Shown: piece after piece, positions 1-10,668 of the stretch
Layout of the letters: each line of letters starts with the position of its first letter
Position numbering within the stretch: position 1 is the stretch's first letter
From: Bacillota bacterium
GTDB taxonomy: Bacteria > Bacillota > Clostridia > Lachnospirales > Lachnospiraceae
Direction: 5' to 3'
DNA length: 64,000 bases
Assembly (NCBI GenBank): GCA_023395555.1
Contig: JAEWYQ010000032.1
Coordinates: forward strand, 1-64,000
Program-made: the position numbers and the translations under genes
The notes under the pieces: generated by a model
Seen by the model: the letters and a program-made list of their open reading frames with translations, nothing else
What the model was told of the DNA's origin: nothing
Databases searched by the model: none

Positions 1-154
1 CCCCTTACTTTTTCGATCCCCCCCCACCCCCCCCTCTCGATACTCTTATAAAACAGAACAGACATTCGGAAATATGTTGCTTTTGAAATTGGTTCATGAT
101 ATAATGAGGCGGATGATGAGATATGAAACAGAACAGCCAGGAGGTAAGGTTGGT

Positions 155-2134
155 ATGGAATTTAAATTAACATCGGAGTACGCACCGACAGGGGATCAGC
201 CGGAGGCCATCAAGGCTCTCGTAGAGGGCTTTCGAAGCGGCAACCAGTGCCAGACACTTCTGGGTGTTACAGGGTCGGGTAAGACTTTCACCATGGCGAA
301 TGTAATCCAGCAGATACAGAAGCCCACACTGGTTATTGCACATAATAAGACCCTGGCAGCCCAGCTGTACGGGGAGTTCAAGGAATTCTTTCCGGAGAAT
401 GCGGTAGAATACTTTGTCAGCTACTACGATTATTATCAGCCGGAGGCATATGTGCCTTCGACGGACACTTATATAGAGAAGGATTCCTCCATCAACGAGG
501 AGATTGATAAGCTGCGCCATTCGGCCACGGCCTCCCTGTCAGAGCGCAAGGATGTAATTATTGTTGCCAGCGTATCCTGCATCTATGGCTTGGGAAGCCC
601 CATTGATTATCAGGAGATGGTTATTTCCCTGCGTCCGGGGATGCTGAAGGACCGGGATGAGATGCTGAAGAAGCTCATTGAGATACAGTATGACAGGAAT
701 GATATGGATTTCAAGCGGGGAACCTTCCGGGTACGGGGAGATGTGGTGGAGATTTTTCCGGCGGCTTCCGGGGAGCTGGCAATACGGGTTGAATTTTTCG
801 GAGATGAGATAGATCGGATTTTAGAGATTGATACGCTGACCGGTGAGATTAAGAGCAGTTTGGAGCATGCGGCCATATTTCCGGCTTCCCATTATGTGGT
901 GGCTCCCGATAAGCTGGAGCAGGCCATCCGTAATATCGAGGAGGAGCTGGAGGAGAGAATCCGGCATTTCAAGAGCGAGGACAAGCTTTTGGAGGCACAG
1001 CGAATCTCGGAGCGTACGAATTTTGATATCGAGATGATGCGTGAGACAGGCTTTTGCTCCGGAATCGAGAATTATTCCCGGCATTTGACCGGTCTGGAGG
1101 CGGGCGTGCCGCCCCATACCCTGATGGATTACTTCCCTGAGGATTTTCTGATTATTGTGGATGAGTCCCATATCACCATCCCCCAGGTCAGAGGAATGTA
1201 TGCGGGAGACCGTTCCAGAAAGACTACATTAGTGGAATATGGGTTCCGGCTCCCGTCGGCGCTGGATAACCGGCCCTTGAATTTTGAAGAGTTTGAAAGT
1301 AAGATCAGCCAGATTATGTTTGTATCCGCCACACCGTCGGTATATGAGACGGAGCATGAGCTGCTGCGCACCGAGCAGGTGATACGTCCCACGGGCCTGC
1401 TGGATCCGGAGGTGACAGTGAAGCCGGTGACGGGGCAGATTGACGATTTGCTGGGCGAGATTCGCAAAGAGATTGCGAAGAAGCAGAAGGTTCTGATAAC
1501 CACGCTGACCAAGCGTATGGCGGAGGATCTGACCACCTATCTGAGAGAGGTGGGCATCCGGGTGAAATACCTTCACTCAGATATCGATACCCTGGAGCGT
1601 TCGGAGATTATCCGGGATATGCGCATGGACCTGTTCGACGTGCTGGTGGGCATTAACTTGCTCCGGGAGGGACTGGATATTCCCGAGGTAGGGCTGGTAG
1701 CTATTCTGGATGCGGACAAGGAAGGCTTCCTCCGTTCCGAGACCTCATTGATCCAGACCATAGGCCGTGCCGCCCGTAATGCCGAGGGGCGTGTCATTAT
1801 GTACGCGGATAATGAGACAGATTCCATGAGGAAGGCCATCTCGGAGACCAACCGGAGAAGACAGATACAGCAGGCGTATAACGAGGCTCACGGCATTACC
1901 CCCACGACGATTGTGAAGAAGGTACGGGATCTCATCAGCATCTCCAAGAAGGCGGAGAAGGCTAAGAAAGACATGGAGAAGGATATCGAATCCATGTCCC
2001 GCCAGGAGCTGGAAGAGCTGGTTAAGGTCATTACCAAGCAGATGCATACGGCGGCGGCAGAGCTGAACTTCGAGCTGGCGGCGGAGCTGAGAGACAAGAT
2101 GGTGGAGATAAAGAAGCAGCTGCTGGATTTATAA
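155..2134 (+). CDS. uvrB: Excinuclease ABC subunit B
   Basis: UvrB is the damage-verifying helicase-like subunit of nucleotide excision repair; it is loaded by UvrA and recruits UvrC. The 659-residue protein shows Walker A GVTGSGKT near residue 37, the aromatic beta-hairpin ([12 protein letters not shown], about 88-99) that clamps DNA, a DESH box near 340, helicase motifs ending in QTIGRAARN, and a C-terminal UVR motif ([14 protein letters not shown]) for UvrC contact. Length is normal for the family. The reading frame is open from 74, but the ATG at 155 is preceded by AGGAGG at the right distance and gives the usual family N-terminus ([16 protein letters not shown]), so I start there. It lies about 110 bases upstream of uvrA on the same strand. 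Confidence 0.97.
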   Translation: MEFKLTSEYAPTGDQPEAIKALVEGFRSGNQCQTLLGVTGSGKTFTMANVIQQIQKPTLVIAHNKTLAAQLYGEFKEFFPENAVEYFVSYYDYYQPEAYVPSTDTYIEKDSSINEEIDKLRHSATASLSERKDVIIVASVSCIYGLGSPIDYQEMVISLRPGMLKDRDEMLKKLIEIQYDRNDMDFKRGTFRVRGDVVEIFPAASGELAIRVEFFGDEIDRILEIDTLTGEIKSSLEHAAIFPASHYVVAPDKLEQAIRNIEEELEERIRHFKSEDKLLEAQRISERTNFDIEMMRETGFCSGIENYSRHLTGLEAGVPPHTLMDYFPEDFLIIVDESHITIPQVRGMYAGDRSRKTTLVEYGFRLPSALDNRPLNFEEFESKISQIMFVSATPSVYETEHELLRTEQVIRPTGLLDPEVTVKPVTGQIDDLLGEIRKEIAKKQKVLITTLTKRMAEDLTTYLREVGIRVKYLHSDIDTLERSEIIRDMRMDLFDVLVGINLLREGLDIPEVGLVAILDADKEGFLRSETSLIQTIGRAARNAEGRVIMYADNETDSMRKAISETNRRRQIQQAYNEAHGITPTTIVKKVRDLISISKKAEKAKKDMEKDIESMSRQELEELVKVITKQMHTAAAELNFELAAELRDKMVEIKKQLLDL

Positions 2135-2247
2135 CTTACAGGGTAAGGGGTTCGTGGTTTTATACCGCCGCAGCAACGGTGGAATAGACATTATTGCGAA
2201 GAATTCGAAGAGGTTCTTCGCAGGAGTTTGCCAGAATGGAGATTATT

Positions 2248-5085
2248 ATGTCAGATAGAAAGAATTACATTAAAATCAGAGGTGCAAGGGAGAATAATCT
2301 GAAGAATTTGAATGTGGATATTCCGAGAGACCAATTTGTAGTACTGACCGGTCTAAGCGGCTCCGGCAAGTCCTCCCTGGCCTTTGATACGATTTATGCA
2401 GAGGGACAGAGAAGATATATGGAATCCCTCTCTTCTTATGCAAGACAATTCCTGGGACAGATGGAGAAGCCTAATGTGGAAAGCATTGAGGGGCTGCCCC
2501 CTGCCATTTCCATTGACCAGAAGTCCACCAATCGGAATCCCAGGTCGACGGTGGGAACGGTAACGGAGATCTATGATTATTTCCGTCTGCTGTATGCCAG
2601 AATCGGAATTCCCCATTGTCCCGAATGCGGCAAGGAGATTAAGAAGCAGACCGTGGATCAGATGGTGGACGAGATCATGAGTCTTCCCCAGGGAACCAGA
2701 ATCCAGCTCCTGGCTCCGGTGGTCAGGGGAAGAAAGGGAGAGCATGCCAAGCTGTTCGAGCAGGCAAAACGCAGCGGCTATGTCAGAGTCAGAGTGGATG
2801 GAAACCTCTACGAGCTTACGGAAGAGATCAAGCTGGAGAAGAACAATAAGCATAATATAGAGATTATTGTAGACCGTCTGGTGGTGAAGGAAGGAATAGA
2901 GCAGAGACTCTCTGATTCGGTAGAGAATGTGCTTAAGCTGGCCGAAGGCTTACTGTATGTGGATGTCGTCGATAAGGAGCAGCTGACCTTTAGCCAGAAC
3001 TTTGCCTGTCCGGACTGCGGTATCAGCATAGATGAAATTGAACCCAGGGTATTTTCCTTTAACAACCCCTTCGGTGCCTGTCCGGAATGCCATGGAATAG
3101 GTATTAAGATGGAATTTGCGGAGGAACTTCTTATCGCGGATAAGACAAAGAGCATTATTGACGGCGCTGTGGCAGCGCCGGGATGGCAGTCGGTTGTAGA
3201 TAAGGGGAGTTATTCCAGATGTCTGATGGAGGCTCTGGCCAGAGAATATAAATTTGATCTGGATACTCCTTATGAGAAGCTTCCCGAGGAGGTACGCCAT
3301 ATGTTTATCCATGGCACGGACGGTCGTTCGGTTAAGGTTCATTACCGCGGCCAGCGGGGCGTCGGGGTCTATGATGTGGTCTTTGAAGGGCTGATCCGCA
3401 ATGTGGAGCGCCGCTACCGGGAGACCGGTTCCGAGAGCGCAAAGCAGGAGTATGAAAGCCTGATGCTGACGACTCCCTGTAATGTCTGTAAGGGAAAGCG
3501 GCTGAAGAAAGAGGCTCTGGCGGTGACGGTGGGAGGCCGGAATATCGCTGAAGTTACCGAATATCCGATTCATCAGCTGGCAGATTTTATGGCTGACCTG
3601 AAGCTGACAGAGATGCAGAGGAAGATCGGAGAGCTGGTTCTGAAGGAGATTAGAGCGAGAATTAACTTTCTCATGAATGTGGGACTGGATTATCTTACAT
3701 TGGCAAGGTCCACCGGTACCCTGTCCGGGGGCGAGGCCCAGAGAATCCGCCTTGCAACCCAGATTGGATCCGGGCTGGTGGGAGTTGCCTATATTCTGGA
3801 CGAGCCCAGCATAGGGCTGCATCAAAGGGATAATGATAAGCTTCTGCGCACCTTGAAGAACCTTATGGAACTGGGCAATACCTTAATCGTGGTGGAGCAT
3901 GATGAGGATACCATGTTTGCCGCGGACTACATTGTAGACATCGGTCCGGGTGCCGGAGAGCACGGAGGCGAGGTGGTGGCTGCAGGCAAAGCGGAGGATA
4001 TTATGCGGGAGGAGGCATCCATCACCGGCGCATATCTCAGCGGGCGTACCATCATTCCTGTCCCCAAGGAGCGGAGGAAACCCTCCGGATATCTGTCCGT
4101 GATTGGTGCGGCAGAGAACAATCTGAAGAATATTAATGTTGATATCCCTCTTGGAGTTATGACCTGTATTACCGGTGTCTCCGGTTCGGGCAAGAGCTCC
4201 CTGGTACGGGAGATATTATACAAGAGGCTGGCAAGAGATCTGAACCGCGCCCGCTGTATACCGGGAAAGCATAAGGATATGAAGGGCATCGAGCAGTTGG
4301 ACAAGGTGATCGATATTGACCAGTCACCCATTGGAAGGACTCCGAGATCCAATCCGGCAACCTATACCGGGGTATTTGACCAGATCAGGGATCTCTTTGC
4401 CTCCACCCAGGATGCGAAAATGCGCGGTTATACCAAAGGACGTTTCAGCTTCAATGTAAAAGGCGGACGCTGTGAGGCCTGCAGCGGAGACGGTATTCTG
4501 AAGATTGAGATGAATTTCCTTCCGGATATTTATGTGCCCTGTGAGGTCTGCGGCGGCAAGCGATATAACCGGGAGACCCTGGAGGTCAAGTATAAGGGCA
4601 AGAGCATCCATGATGTTCTGAACATGACCGTGGAGGAAGCGGTTCATTTCTTCGAGAATGTACCATCCATCCGCAGAAAGATTGAGACCCTGAATGATGT
4701 CGGACTGTCCTATCTGCGCCTGGGACACCCCTCCACCTCCCTGTCCGGGGGTGAGGCACAGCGTATTAAGCTGGCTACGGAACTGAGTAAGCGAAGCACA
4801 GGCAAGACGATTTATATTCTGGATGAGCCTACCACCGGCCTGCATTTTGCGGATGTGCATAAGCTGATTGATATTCTGAGGAGATTTTCGGATTCCGGGA
4901 ATACCGTTGTGGTGATTGAACATAATCTGGATGTGATTAAGACAGCGGACTATATTATCGATATTGGTCCTGAGGGCGGAGATAAGGGAGGCACCGTAAT
5001 TGCCAAAGGTACGCCGGAGGCAGTGGCAAAGGACAAGAAGTCCTATACCGGCATGTATATTAAAAGGTATCTGGAGCGGAAATGA
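2248..5085 (+). CDS. uvrA: Excinuclease ABC subunit A
   Basis: UvrA is the damage-sensing ATPase that scans DNA as a dimer and delivers UvrB. The sequence has two ABC modules, each with Walker A (GLSGSGKSS near residue 35 and GVSGSGKSS around 640), LSGGEAQRI signatures and DEP boxes, plus zinc-finger cysteine pairs (CPEC, CPDC, CNVC, CEAC...CEVC). About 945 residues is the family length. Two starts are possible: ATG 2236 (AGGAG at 2222) and ATG 2248 (GGAG at 2238). I use 2248 because [20 protein letters not shown] matches the usual family start. Its stop overlaps the next gene by four bases (ATGA), implying translational coupling. Confidence 0.97.
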   Translation: MSDRKNYIKIRGARENNLKNLNVDIPRDQFVVLTGLSGSGKSSLAFDTIYAEGQRRYMESLSSYARQFLGQMEKPNVESIEGLPPAISIDQKSTNRNPRSTVGTVTEIYDYFRLLYARIGIPHCPECGKEIKKQTVDQMVDEIMSLPQGTRIQLLAPVVRGRKGEHAKLFEQAKRSGYVRVRVDGNLYELTEEIKLEKNNKHNIEIIVDRLVVKEGIEQRLSDSVENVLKLAEGLLYVDVVDKEQLTFSQNFACPDCGISIDEIEPRVFSFNNPFGACPECHGIGIKMEFAEELLIADKTKSIIDGAVAAPGWQSVVDKGSYSRCLMEALAREYKFDLDTPYEKLPEEVRHMFIHGTDGRSVKVHYRGQRGVGVYDVVFEGLIRNVERRYRETGSESAKQEYESLMLTTPCNVCKGKRLKKEALAVTVGGRNIAEVTEYPIHQLADFMADLKLTEMQRKIGELVLKEIRARINFLMNVGLDYLTLARSTGTLSGGEAQRIRLATQIGSGLVGVAYILDEPSIGLHQRDNDKLLRTLKNLMELGNTLIVVEHDEDTMFAADYIVDIGPGAGEHGGEVVAAGKAEDIMREEASITGAYLSGRTIIPVPKERRKPSGYLSVIGAAENNLKNINVDIPLGVMTCITGVSGSGKSSLVREILYKRLARDLNRARCIPGKHKDMKGIEQLDKVIDIDQSPIGRTPRSNPATYTGVFDQIRDLFASTQDAKMRGYTKGRFSFNVKGGRCEACSGDGILKIEMNFLPDIYVPCEVCGGKRYNRETLEVKYKGKSIHDVLNMTVEEAVHFFENVPSIRRKIETLNDVGLSYLRLGHPSTSLSGGEAQRIKLATELSKRSTGKTIYILDEPTTGLHFADVHKLIDILRRFSDSGNTVVVIEHNLDVIKTADYIIDIGPEGGDKGGTVIAKGTPEAVAKDKKSYTGMYIKRYLERK

Positions 5086-5666
5086 TGGAGAACGGTTTTT
5101 ATGCAATGATATCCAGAATGAAATATATCGAACGCTGGGCGCTGATGCGTAATACGGTTACGGAGAATATCAGTGAGCACTCTCTTGAGGTGAGTATTCT
5201 GGCTCATGCCCTGGCTGTCATCGGTAACGAACGTCTGGGCAGGGAAGTGAATGCAGAGCGGGCAGCGCTGATTGGAATCTACCACGATGTAACGGAGATT
5301 ATTACAGGAGATATGCCGACTCCCATTAAATATTTTAACGAAGGCATCCAGGGGGCATTCAAAGCGGTGGAGCATGCCGCGGCAGAACGGCTGCTTGGGA
5401 TGCTTCCGGAAGATATGAGAAAAAGCTATGAAGCAGTGCTCTTTCCCAGGGAGGAAGAGGCACATCTGTGGAAGCTGGTCAAGGCCGCGGATAAGCTATC
5501 GGCGTTGATTAAATGTATTGAAGAACGGAAAGCGGGTAACACGGAGTTTTTAAGTGCAGAAAAATCACTCCGCAAGATATTGGAGGAAATGAATATGGAT
5601 GAAATCTCCATATTCATACGAGATTTTCTACCGCCGTATGATAAAACTCTGGATGAACTCAACTAA
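5082..5666 (+). CDS. yfbR: YfbR-like 5'-deoxynucleotidase (HD domain)
   Basis: This 194-residue HD-superfamily phosphohydrolase resembles Escherichia coli YfbR, which dephosphorylates deoxynucleoside 5'-monophosphates. Metal-binding residues are visible: His33 in SEHSLEV, His68-Asp69 in [19 protein letters not shown], and a later Asp in [12 protein letters not shown]. Length matches YfbR (about 199 residues). The start codon overlaps the uvrA stop (ATGA), so it should be translated with uvrA. Next to excision repair genes, a role in nucleotide-pool balance during repair is plausible, but that link is inference. Substrate specificity cannot be read from sequence. Confidence 0.88.
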   Translation: MMENGFYAMISRMKYIERWALMRNTVTENISEHSLEVSILAHALAVIGNERLGREVNAERAALIGIYHDVTEIITGDMPTPIKYFNEGIQGAFKAVEHAAAERLLGMLPEDMRKSYEAVLFPREEEAHLWKLVKAADKLSALIKCIEERKAGNTEFLSAEKSLRKILEEMNMDEISIFIRDFLPPYDKTLDELN

Positions 5667-5751
5667 ACGATTAAAGTTCAAGCAAATAAGGGGCTTCAGG
5701 CAGAGAAGAAAATTAGAGTTAGAAGACGAAATCAGAGAGCTGGGGTTAAGG

Positions 5752-6198
5752 ATGAAACTACAGAAAGAGACAGTGATTTTTTTATGCAAGGCGAAAAAGG
5801 AGACTTATGCCGGGAAGTCCAACCATGCACAGGCCTGCCGGTTGGGATCTCATGATTACCGCTATTGCGAGGGGGAATATATCTATCATGATTCCTATTT
5901 TGGAGGAGAGCGTTTTACCGGTGAAGAGGTATTATATGAGAAGGAGCAGCCGGTCTACTCCATGAATTATACAGGACGTCTTCTGGGCGACGGATTTTCC
6001 GGCGATTTTCTGAAGGAAGCACTGTCCCTGGTTTCAGAAGAAACACCTTTCCGCGGCCCCATGCTTTACCGGGGAGGGGATTATACGTATCACAGTATAG
6101 TTCACGGTGATACGGAGTGGTTCCAGGGTTATGAAGAGATTTTTTTGCTGGATAAGCGTATTTATGAATGCTATTTCCACGGGGGTATTATTCAATAA
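5752..6198 (+). CDS. DUF5680 domain protein
   Basis: This protein of about 148 residues matches what I know of DUF5680: an opening ETVIFLCKAKKETYAG, a central YFGGERFTGEEVLYEKEQPVYSMNYTGR block and a C-terminal FRGPMLYRGGDYTYHS block. No biochemical function is known to me. The frame is open from 5599, overlapping yfbR, so the start is uncertain. ATG 5752 is chosen because a GGGG-rich SD-like stretch lies just upstream and the conserved domain begins immediately after it. Some family members carry an N-terminal helix-turn-helix; the basic upstream stretch (RRKLELEDEIRELGL) could be what is left of such an extension. It lies 14 bases before the next gene and is probably co-transcribed with uvrA-yfbR. 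Confidence 0.75.
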   Translation: MKLQKETVIFLCKAKKETYAGKSNHAQACRLGSHDYRYCEGEYIYHDSYFGGERFTGEEVLYEKEQPVYSMNYTGRLLGDGFSGDFLKEALSLVSEETPFRGPMLYRGGDYTYHSIVHGDTEWFQGYEEIFLLDKRIYECYFHGGIIQ

Positions 6199-6212
6199 GG
6201 GGGAGCAGTATC

Positions 6213-6935
6213 ATGGCTGAGACTGACGGGAAATGGATCATGGAAGGGCTTGATTTATCAGACAGCAGCAGAATAAAGACCTGTGGGGAGCTATGTGAAG
6301 TCATTAGGGAAGTCGGTTTTCTTCCCCTCTTTAAGAACGAGGTAAAAGGCTTCTCGGTGGAAGAAATGACGGCTTCCAGCACCTGGTGGGGAGGGAACCC
6401 GGAGGAGGACCCCTGGCTGTGGAGGGAGATAATCGCAGAAGAGGGAAAGATTGCTTATGGCAAGCTCTTTGCAAATCGTGCCGGGTTCATCTCCAGGAAC
6501 TGGTATCCGATTTTTGCATCTTACCGAAGGGATGGCTATGACTTTGACAGCAGGTATGAGGATGGACTGGCCAGCCACCGGGCCAAGAAGATCATGGATC
6601 TCCTGGATCTGCGGGAAGCCCTGCTCTCCAACGAGATCAAGACCATGGCCGGTTTTGGAAAAGAAGGAGAAAAGGGGTTTGAAGGGGCGATGACGGCTCT
6701 TCAGATGCAGACCTACATCACAGTCCGCTGCTTTCGGAGGAGAATTAATAAAAAGAATGAGGAATACGGCTGGTCAGTGGCGCAATTCTCCACCAGTGAG
6801 AGACTTTATGGGGAAGAACATGTGCGATCCGCCTATTGCATTGGAAGAGAAGAGGCAAAGCAGCGCATTATCAGCAGGGTCCAGAATAGATTCCCGGCGG
6901 CATCTTTGCGGGAGATTGAGCGGGTCATCCGTTAG
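6213..6935 (+). CDS. AlkZ-related winged-helix protein
   Basis: The 240-residue protein resembles sequences annotated as AlkZ-related, which are distantly linked to the AlkZ/YcaQ DNA glycosylases that unhook interstrand crosslinks. Recognisable blocks are GFLPLFKNEVKGFSVEE, the aromatic-rich WWGGNPEEDPWLWREII, and NWYPIFASYRRDGYDFDSRYEDG; a C-terminal basic region follows. The catalytic QxQ/QxD motif of true AlkZ is not evident, so glycosylase activity should not be assumed. ATG 6213 is preceded by GGGGGAG at good spacing; an upstream ATG at 6168 lies inside the previous gene. Its stop codon sits in the loop of the terminator that closes the uvr cluster. Confidence 0.75.
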   Translation: MAETDGKWIMEGLDLSDSSRIKTCGELCEVIREVGFLPLFKNEVKGFSVEEMTASSTWWGGNPEEDPWLWREIIAEEGKIAYGKLFANRAGFISRNWYPIFASYRRDGYDFDSRYEDGLASHRAKKIMDLLDLREALLSNEIKTMAGFGKEGEKGFEGAMTALQMQTYITVRCFRRRINKKNEEYGWSVAQFSTSERLYGEEHVRSAYCIGREEAKQRIISRVQNRFPAASLREIERVIR

Positions 6936-6955
6936 TTGGATGACCCGCTTTTTTT
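6919..6955 (+). terminator. Intrinsic terminator of the uvrB-uvrA cluster
   Basis: Perfect 12-bp inverted repeat (AGCGGGTCATCC at 6919-6930 and its complement at 6938-6949), 7-base loop, followed by seven T. The stop codon of the AlkZ-related gene lies inside the loop. Confidence 0.93.
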
Positions 6956-7049
6956 CGAATATAACTAACCATCCTTTGTTTTTGACGACTATACGTATGT
7001 ACCAGCAAGATATGAGAACCGGTCGCGAACGGTTTCGCAGGAGGTATCC

Positions 7050-7397
7050 ATGGATTACGAGGAAATCATTGAAGAATTAGACAGCCGGGAGTTTTTGGAC
7101 AAGCTGTATGGCTTTGCATATAAGCGCTGCAGCGACAGCCATACGGCGGAAGATCTATGCTCGGAAATTATTATAAAGGTACTGTCGTCCGCAGGGCGCA
7201 ATCCGCATATCGAGCATATTCATGCCTATATTTGGACGGTGGCGCACAGGGTCTATGCAGATTTTTGTGAAAAACGCAGGCTTGATAGCCAGCGGCTGGC
7301 AATAGTTCCACTTTCTGAAAATACAGCAGAAGCACAGACGAACCCCATTGAGGACATGGATTCTGTTCATACCCGGGGGCTTTCCTTTTATTATTGA
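7050..7397 (+). pseudogene. Truncated ECF-type sigma factor (region 2 only)
   Basis: The first ~85 residues read as sigma-70 region 2: FLDKLYGFAYKRCSDSHTAED followed by SEIIIKVL and HAYIWTVAHRVYADFCEKRR. Region 4, which binds the -35 element, is missing: the protein ends at 115 residues, whereas ECF sigma factors usually have 160-200 and related Lachnospiraceae proteins are longer still. The ribosome binding site is strong (GCAGGAGG then ATG 7050), so it is probably translated. The tail after residue 95 (EDMDSVHTRGLSFYY) looks unrelated to a sigma factor, suggesting a deletion that fused the remnant to new sequence. It might still act as an anti-sigma-like or core-binding fragment, but a relic is the simpler reading. 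Confidence 0.7.
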
Positions 7398-7437
7398 AAA
7401 AAATTTCTAATATCACAAAGAATATAGATTAATAAGG

Positions 7438-7466
7438 TTGCACTGGTTTATGAAAAAAGCTATAAT
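7438..7466 (+). promoter_or_regulatory. Sigma-A promoter of the secreted repeat protein
   Basis: TTGCAC at 7438-7443, 17-base spacer, perfect TATAAT at 7461-7466. It lies about 90 bases upstream of the gene starting at 7556. Confidence 0.8.
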
Positions 7467-7555
7467 AATGTTGGTATAAAACACCACCTCTAAGATTATA
7501 AGGAAATATTTGATAAATTTTTCACACAGCGACAGCGCGGAGAGGAGAAAAATGA

Positions 7556-8722
7556 ATGAGTAGAAGCAAGGACATGAATTTTGATAAAGGGAAGAGGATA
7601 CGAGGCTATATTTTAGCTGCTGCGGCATTAACCCTGTTACTGATTTTGACGAAGAATCCGGCCATAGTACAAGCATCCACCGTACCAGCCAAAACAAAGG
7701 TTGATTATAAGGTGGACTATCTGGAAGAGACGATAACGGTGAGCAGGGGACCCGGCAACAGCGACCAGTTCTATATCAGTCTGGATAAAGGCAGGAACTG
7801 GGAAAGCCTTCCTTCGGTTGTGGTATCCGATGCAAAGGTCGGTCAGATTGATATCTCTGCCATACTGTCCACGAAGGAGGTCAGTGTTTTACTCAAAGGG
7901 AATAAGGATACGGAAGAGATAAGCTGTACCCTGATGAAGGAACCCGATGACCTGAAGGTAACTTATGATGCGGTTGGAGGGCAGATCACCTTTTCAGGCA
8001 GCAGTGCTGCTGAGTACCGGAAGGGCAGTAACGGAATATGGAAGACGGCGGTGAATCCGTTGAAAACTGCTGTTTACGAAGTGAAAGGCGCCACCTTGTA
8101 TTACCGTACGGCGGCAACGGCGAGCACGAGAGCGGGTAAGATAATAAAAGTGAAGATACCGAAGCGTCCGGCTCCTCCGGCAGTAAAACTGGATGGAGGA
8201 AAGCTGATTTTCAGTGGGTTTAAGGCTAACGAAACCCAGTATCGTCTGAATGGAAGTTCGGAGTGGAACTATTTCAGTTCTGATCCCAAGGTGAAGAGCA
8301 TCAGCTTTGCCACCCTTTTAAAGCAGACTTATGAATATAATGTTCCTATACCTGCCTTTGGAATTGAACTGCGCACTGTGGCAACTCCTAAGAAGGCCGC
8401 ATCGGGAGAGAGGCTGATGGAAGTTTTGCAGCAGCCGGTTTGCCCCGATACCGTCACCCTGACAGGGACGACACTGCTGATTACAGATACGGTGAAGAGA
8501 AATTACGAATACACCATAGTGGAGAACGGGAAGAAGCTGGATCTGACAGCTGCAAAATGGACCGGAATATCCCCTGATAAATCTGTAGTAATCAAGAAAG
8601 CAGCGGTTAATGATAAGGTTTATATAAGATTAAAGAGTACAGTGGATTCCAGTACAAAGCAGGTCATACCGGCTTCCACCTGCAAAGAATTTACCATAAG
8701 CTCCATCAGTCCAAAAAAATAG
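7556..8722 (+). CDS. Secreted protein with four beta-rich repeats, function unknown
   Basis: A 388-residue protein with a basic N-terminus, a hydrophobic segment (GYILAAAALTLLLIL, about residues 17-31) and a likely signal peptidase site near AIVQASTVPA. I do not recognise a named family. The mature part appears to hold four related modules of about 75-100 residues, each with a core of the type FYISLDKGRNWESLP, EYRKGSNGIWKTA, QYRLNGSSEWNYF or YEYTIVENGKKLD...W, followed by a strand containing LYYRTAATAS, IELRTVATP or VYIRLKSTV. No catalytic motif is seen. ATG 7556 is used because the upstream ATG at 7552 stops after three codons; GAGGAG is just upstream. It precedes a chemoreceptor, but a functional link is not shown. 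Confidence 0.75.
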   Translation: MSRSKDMNFDKGKRIRGYILAAAALTLLLILTKNPAIVQASTVPAKTKVDYKVDYLEETITVSRGPGNSDQFYISLDKGRNWESLPSVVVSDAKVGQIDISAILSTKEVSVLLKGNKDTEEISCTLMKEPDDLKVTYDAVGGQITFSGSSAAEYRKGSNGIWKTAVNPLKTAVYEVKGATLYYRTAATASTRAGKIIKVKIPKRPAPPAVKLDGGKLIFSGFKANETQYRLNGSSEWNYFSSDPKVKSISFATLLKQTYEYNVPIPAFGIELRTVATPKKAASGERLMEVLQQPVCPDTVTLTGTTLLITDTVKRNYEYTIVENGKKLDLTAAKWTGISPDKSVVIKKAAVNDKVYIRLKSTVDSSTKQVIPASTCKEFTISSISPKK

Positions 8723-8774
8723 AACTACATAGTTTTATGAGTTACGCATACTATATTTACTTAGGAGGAGAAGG

Positions 8775-10586
8775 ATGAGAACTTTTAAGCTGGACAGCAT
8801 TGGTAAGAAGTTGGGGTTATTTATATCTTTAATCATAGTAGGTGCCCTGCTGAGCATATCCGTGTTCAATTATATCATATCCCGTAATGAGATCGCCAAA
8901 TCAAATCGGATTATTCTTGAGAATGCCATCGAAACGGTCATGTCCGATATCAACAGTAACTATTCCTATGCCCATGCAGGGGAGGGAAGCATGTCGGAGG
9001 AAGAGGCCAAGGAGGCTTCTATCAATGCCGTCAAAAGGCTGCAGAAGAATCAGGCGGATACCGTATCCACTGCCACAACAGAAGCTGCGGATACAGCTTC
9101 CTCAGCCACAGCTAATTCGGAGTTTTCCAATCACACCCTCAATCTGGGGGAGTCGGGATATTTCTTTATTATTAATTCACAGGGAGATATTATTTCCCAT
9201 CCGTTTCTGGAAGATAATATTTATGAGCTTAAGGCGAAGGATGGACGGTGGATTGTTCAGGACACCGTTGCACTGGCAAAGAAGGGCGGCGGGATTCTGA
9301 ATTATGCCCTGGAGGGAGATGTCAGTGTCATTCGGGACAGCAAAACAGTTTATAGCATGTATTTTCCTCACTGGGACTGGGTGGTATGTGCGGTAATCTA
9401 TGATATTGATTTCTATCAGGGAGCCAATATGATCCTGCTGAGCAATATGATCAGCGTGGGGATAATGCTGGTAATCTCCCTCGCTCTTGCGATGCTGATC
9501 TCCAACAGGATTACAGGGCCCATTAAGAAGATATCCGAAACGCTGCGGGAGGTGTCCCAGGGAAATCTGACCCAGAGCAAGATTGAGGTAAAGACCAGAG
9601 ATGAGACCCGGCTTCTGGCGGATTCGGTGAACCGGCTGCTGGACAGCTTCAATGATATTGTAAAGACCATGACCATCTCCAGCGGGGGGTTGCATCAATT
9701 TGCAATGAATCTGACCCAGTCTTCGGGAGTGGTAAGTGAGGCAACGGTGGAAGTGGCAAAGGCCATTGCCCATATGGCATCCTTAACAGAGGATCAGTAC
9801 CGGGAAACGCTGGATACGGTCCAGAGAATTACGCAGCTGGGTGAGGATATCGAATACACTGCTCAGGAAGGGATGCGCATAGAGGAGGCAGCTCAGAGAA
9901 GCTTGGAGTGGAAAGAAGAAGGAGCGGCATCCGTTCATCACCTGAAGGAAGCAAATGAGGAAAATCAGACGAATTCATCAGAGATTGAGACAATCATACA
10001 TAAAATTAATGATGCTTCCCAGGACATTGGCATGATAACAGAGATCATTACCAGGGTAGCCAAACAGACCAACCTGCTGGCTCTCAACGCGAGCATTGAA
10101 GCATCAAGAGCAGGAGAGCACGGAAGCGGTTTCTCGGTAGTGGCGGAAGAAATCCGCAAATTGGCCAGTGAAACAGGCACGGCAACGGAGAATATCCGGG
10201 AGAGAATTGAACAGATGCAGATGCAGTCAGAAGAAGCGGTGCGCTTCATCAGCATCAACCGGGCCGGTGTGGAACGGATTAATTCCAGTGTTCTGAGGAC
10301 AGAGGATGTAATCGGCCGGATTGAGGAAGGCCTAATGCTTCAGATCCAGGGAATTCAGGAGATTGCCCGCCGGAATAAGGAGATCAATGCGAAAAAGGAT
10401 GAAATCCAGGGTATGCTGCAGAATGTAGCCGCATCCGCAGAAGAAAATTCCGCCTCTGCGCAGGAAATCTCGGCTTCGGCGGAAGAGCAGTCGGTAACTT
10501 TGATTGAGATTACAGATAGTATAACCCAATTATATGATATGGTTCAGGGATTAAATGAACTGATTAAGAAGTTCCGCACCAATTAA
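8775..10586 (+). CDS. Methyl-accepting chemotaxis protein with Cache-type sensor
   Basis: A 603-residue transmembrane chemoreceptor. Hydrophobic segments at about 13-33 and 222-243 flank an extracytoplasmic Cache-like sensor ([23 protein letters not shown], then [24 protein letters not shown]). A HAMP domain follows ([23 protein letters not shown] start near 243), then the signalling domain with the conserved hairpin [20 protein letters not shown]...[13 protein letters not shown] region rich in A, S, T, D and E before the Cache fold (about 95-115) looks like a linker. The start has AGGAGGAG just upstream. The ligand is not predictable. It ends at its own terminator. Confidence 0.95.
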   Translation: MRTFKLDSIGKKLGLFISLIIVGALLSISVFNYIISRNEIAKSNRIILENAIETVMSDINSNYSYAHAGEGSMSEEEAKEASINAVKRLQKNQADTVSTATTEAADTASSATANSEFSNHTLNLGESGYFFIINSQGDIISHPFLEDNIYELKAKDGRWIVQDTVALAKKGGGILNYALEGDVSVIRDSKTVYSMYFPHWDWVVCAVIYDIDFYQGANMILLSNMISVGIMLVISLALAMLISNRITGPIKKISETLREVSQGNLTQSKIEVKTRDETRLLADSVNRLLDSFNDIVKTMTISSGGLHQFAMNLTQSSGVVSEATVEVAKAIAHMASLTEDQYRETLDTVQRITQLGEDIEYTAQEGMRIEEAAQRSLEWKEEGAASVHHLKEANEENQTNSSEIETIIHKINDASQDIGMITEIITRVAKQTNLLALNASIEASRAGEHGSGFSVVAEEIRKLASETGTATENIRERIEQMQMQSEEAVRFISINRAGVERINSSVLRTEDVIGRIEEGLMLQIQGIQEIARRNKEINAKKDEIQGMLQNVAASAEENSASAQEISASAEEQSVTLIEITDSITQLYDMVQGLNELIKKFRTN

Positions 10587-10588
10587 TC

Positions 10589-10624
10589 AAAAGGTCATGC
10601 TGTGTATACGGCATGACCTTTTGT
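10589..10624 (+). terminator. Intrinsic terminator after the first chemoreceptor
   Basis: Inverted repeat AAAAGGTCATGC (10589-10600) and its complement (10611-10622) with a 10-base loop. The stem has a 3' T tract and, on the other strand, a mirrored one. Confidence 0.88.
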
Positions 10625-10633
10625 CGGTATTTG

Positions 10634-10662
10634 TTGAAATATATCACAATTGGTGGTAAAAT
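10634..10662 (+). promoter_or_regulatory. Sigma-A promoter of the candidate structured RNA
   Basis: TTGAAA at 10634-10639, 17-base spacer, TAAAAT at 10657-10662. No convincing open reading frame follows before the hairpin at 10883. Confidence 0.7.
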
Positions 10663-10668
10663 AAACCA

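Noticed and set aside
1..73. C-rich stretch at the window start (runs of eight and nine C)
   Set aside because: Too short and at the edge; it may be part of an upstream spacer or a sequencing artefact.
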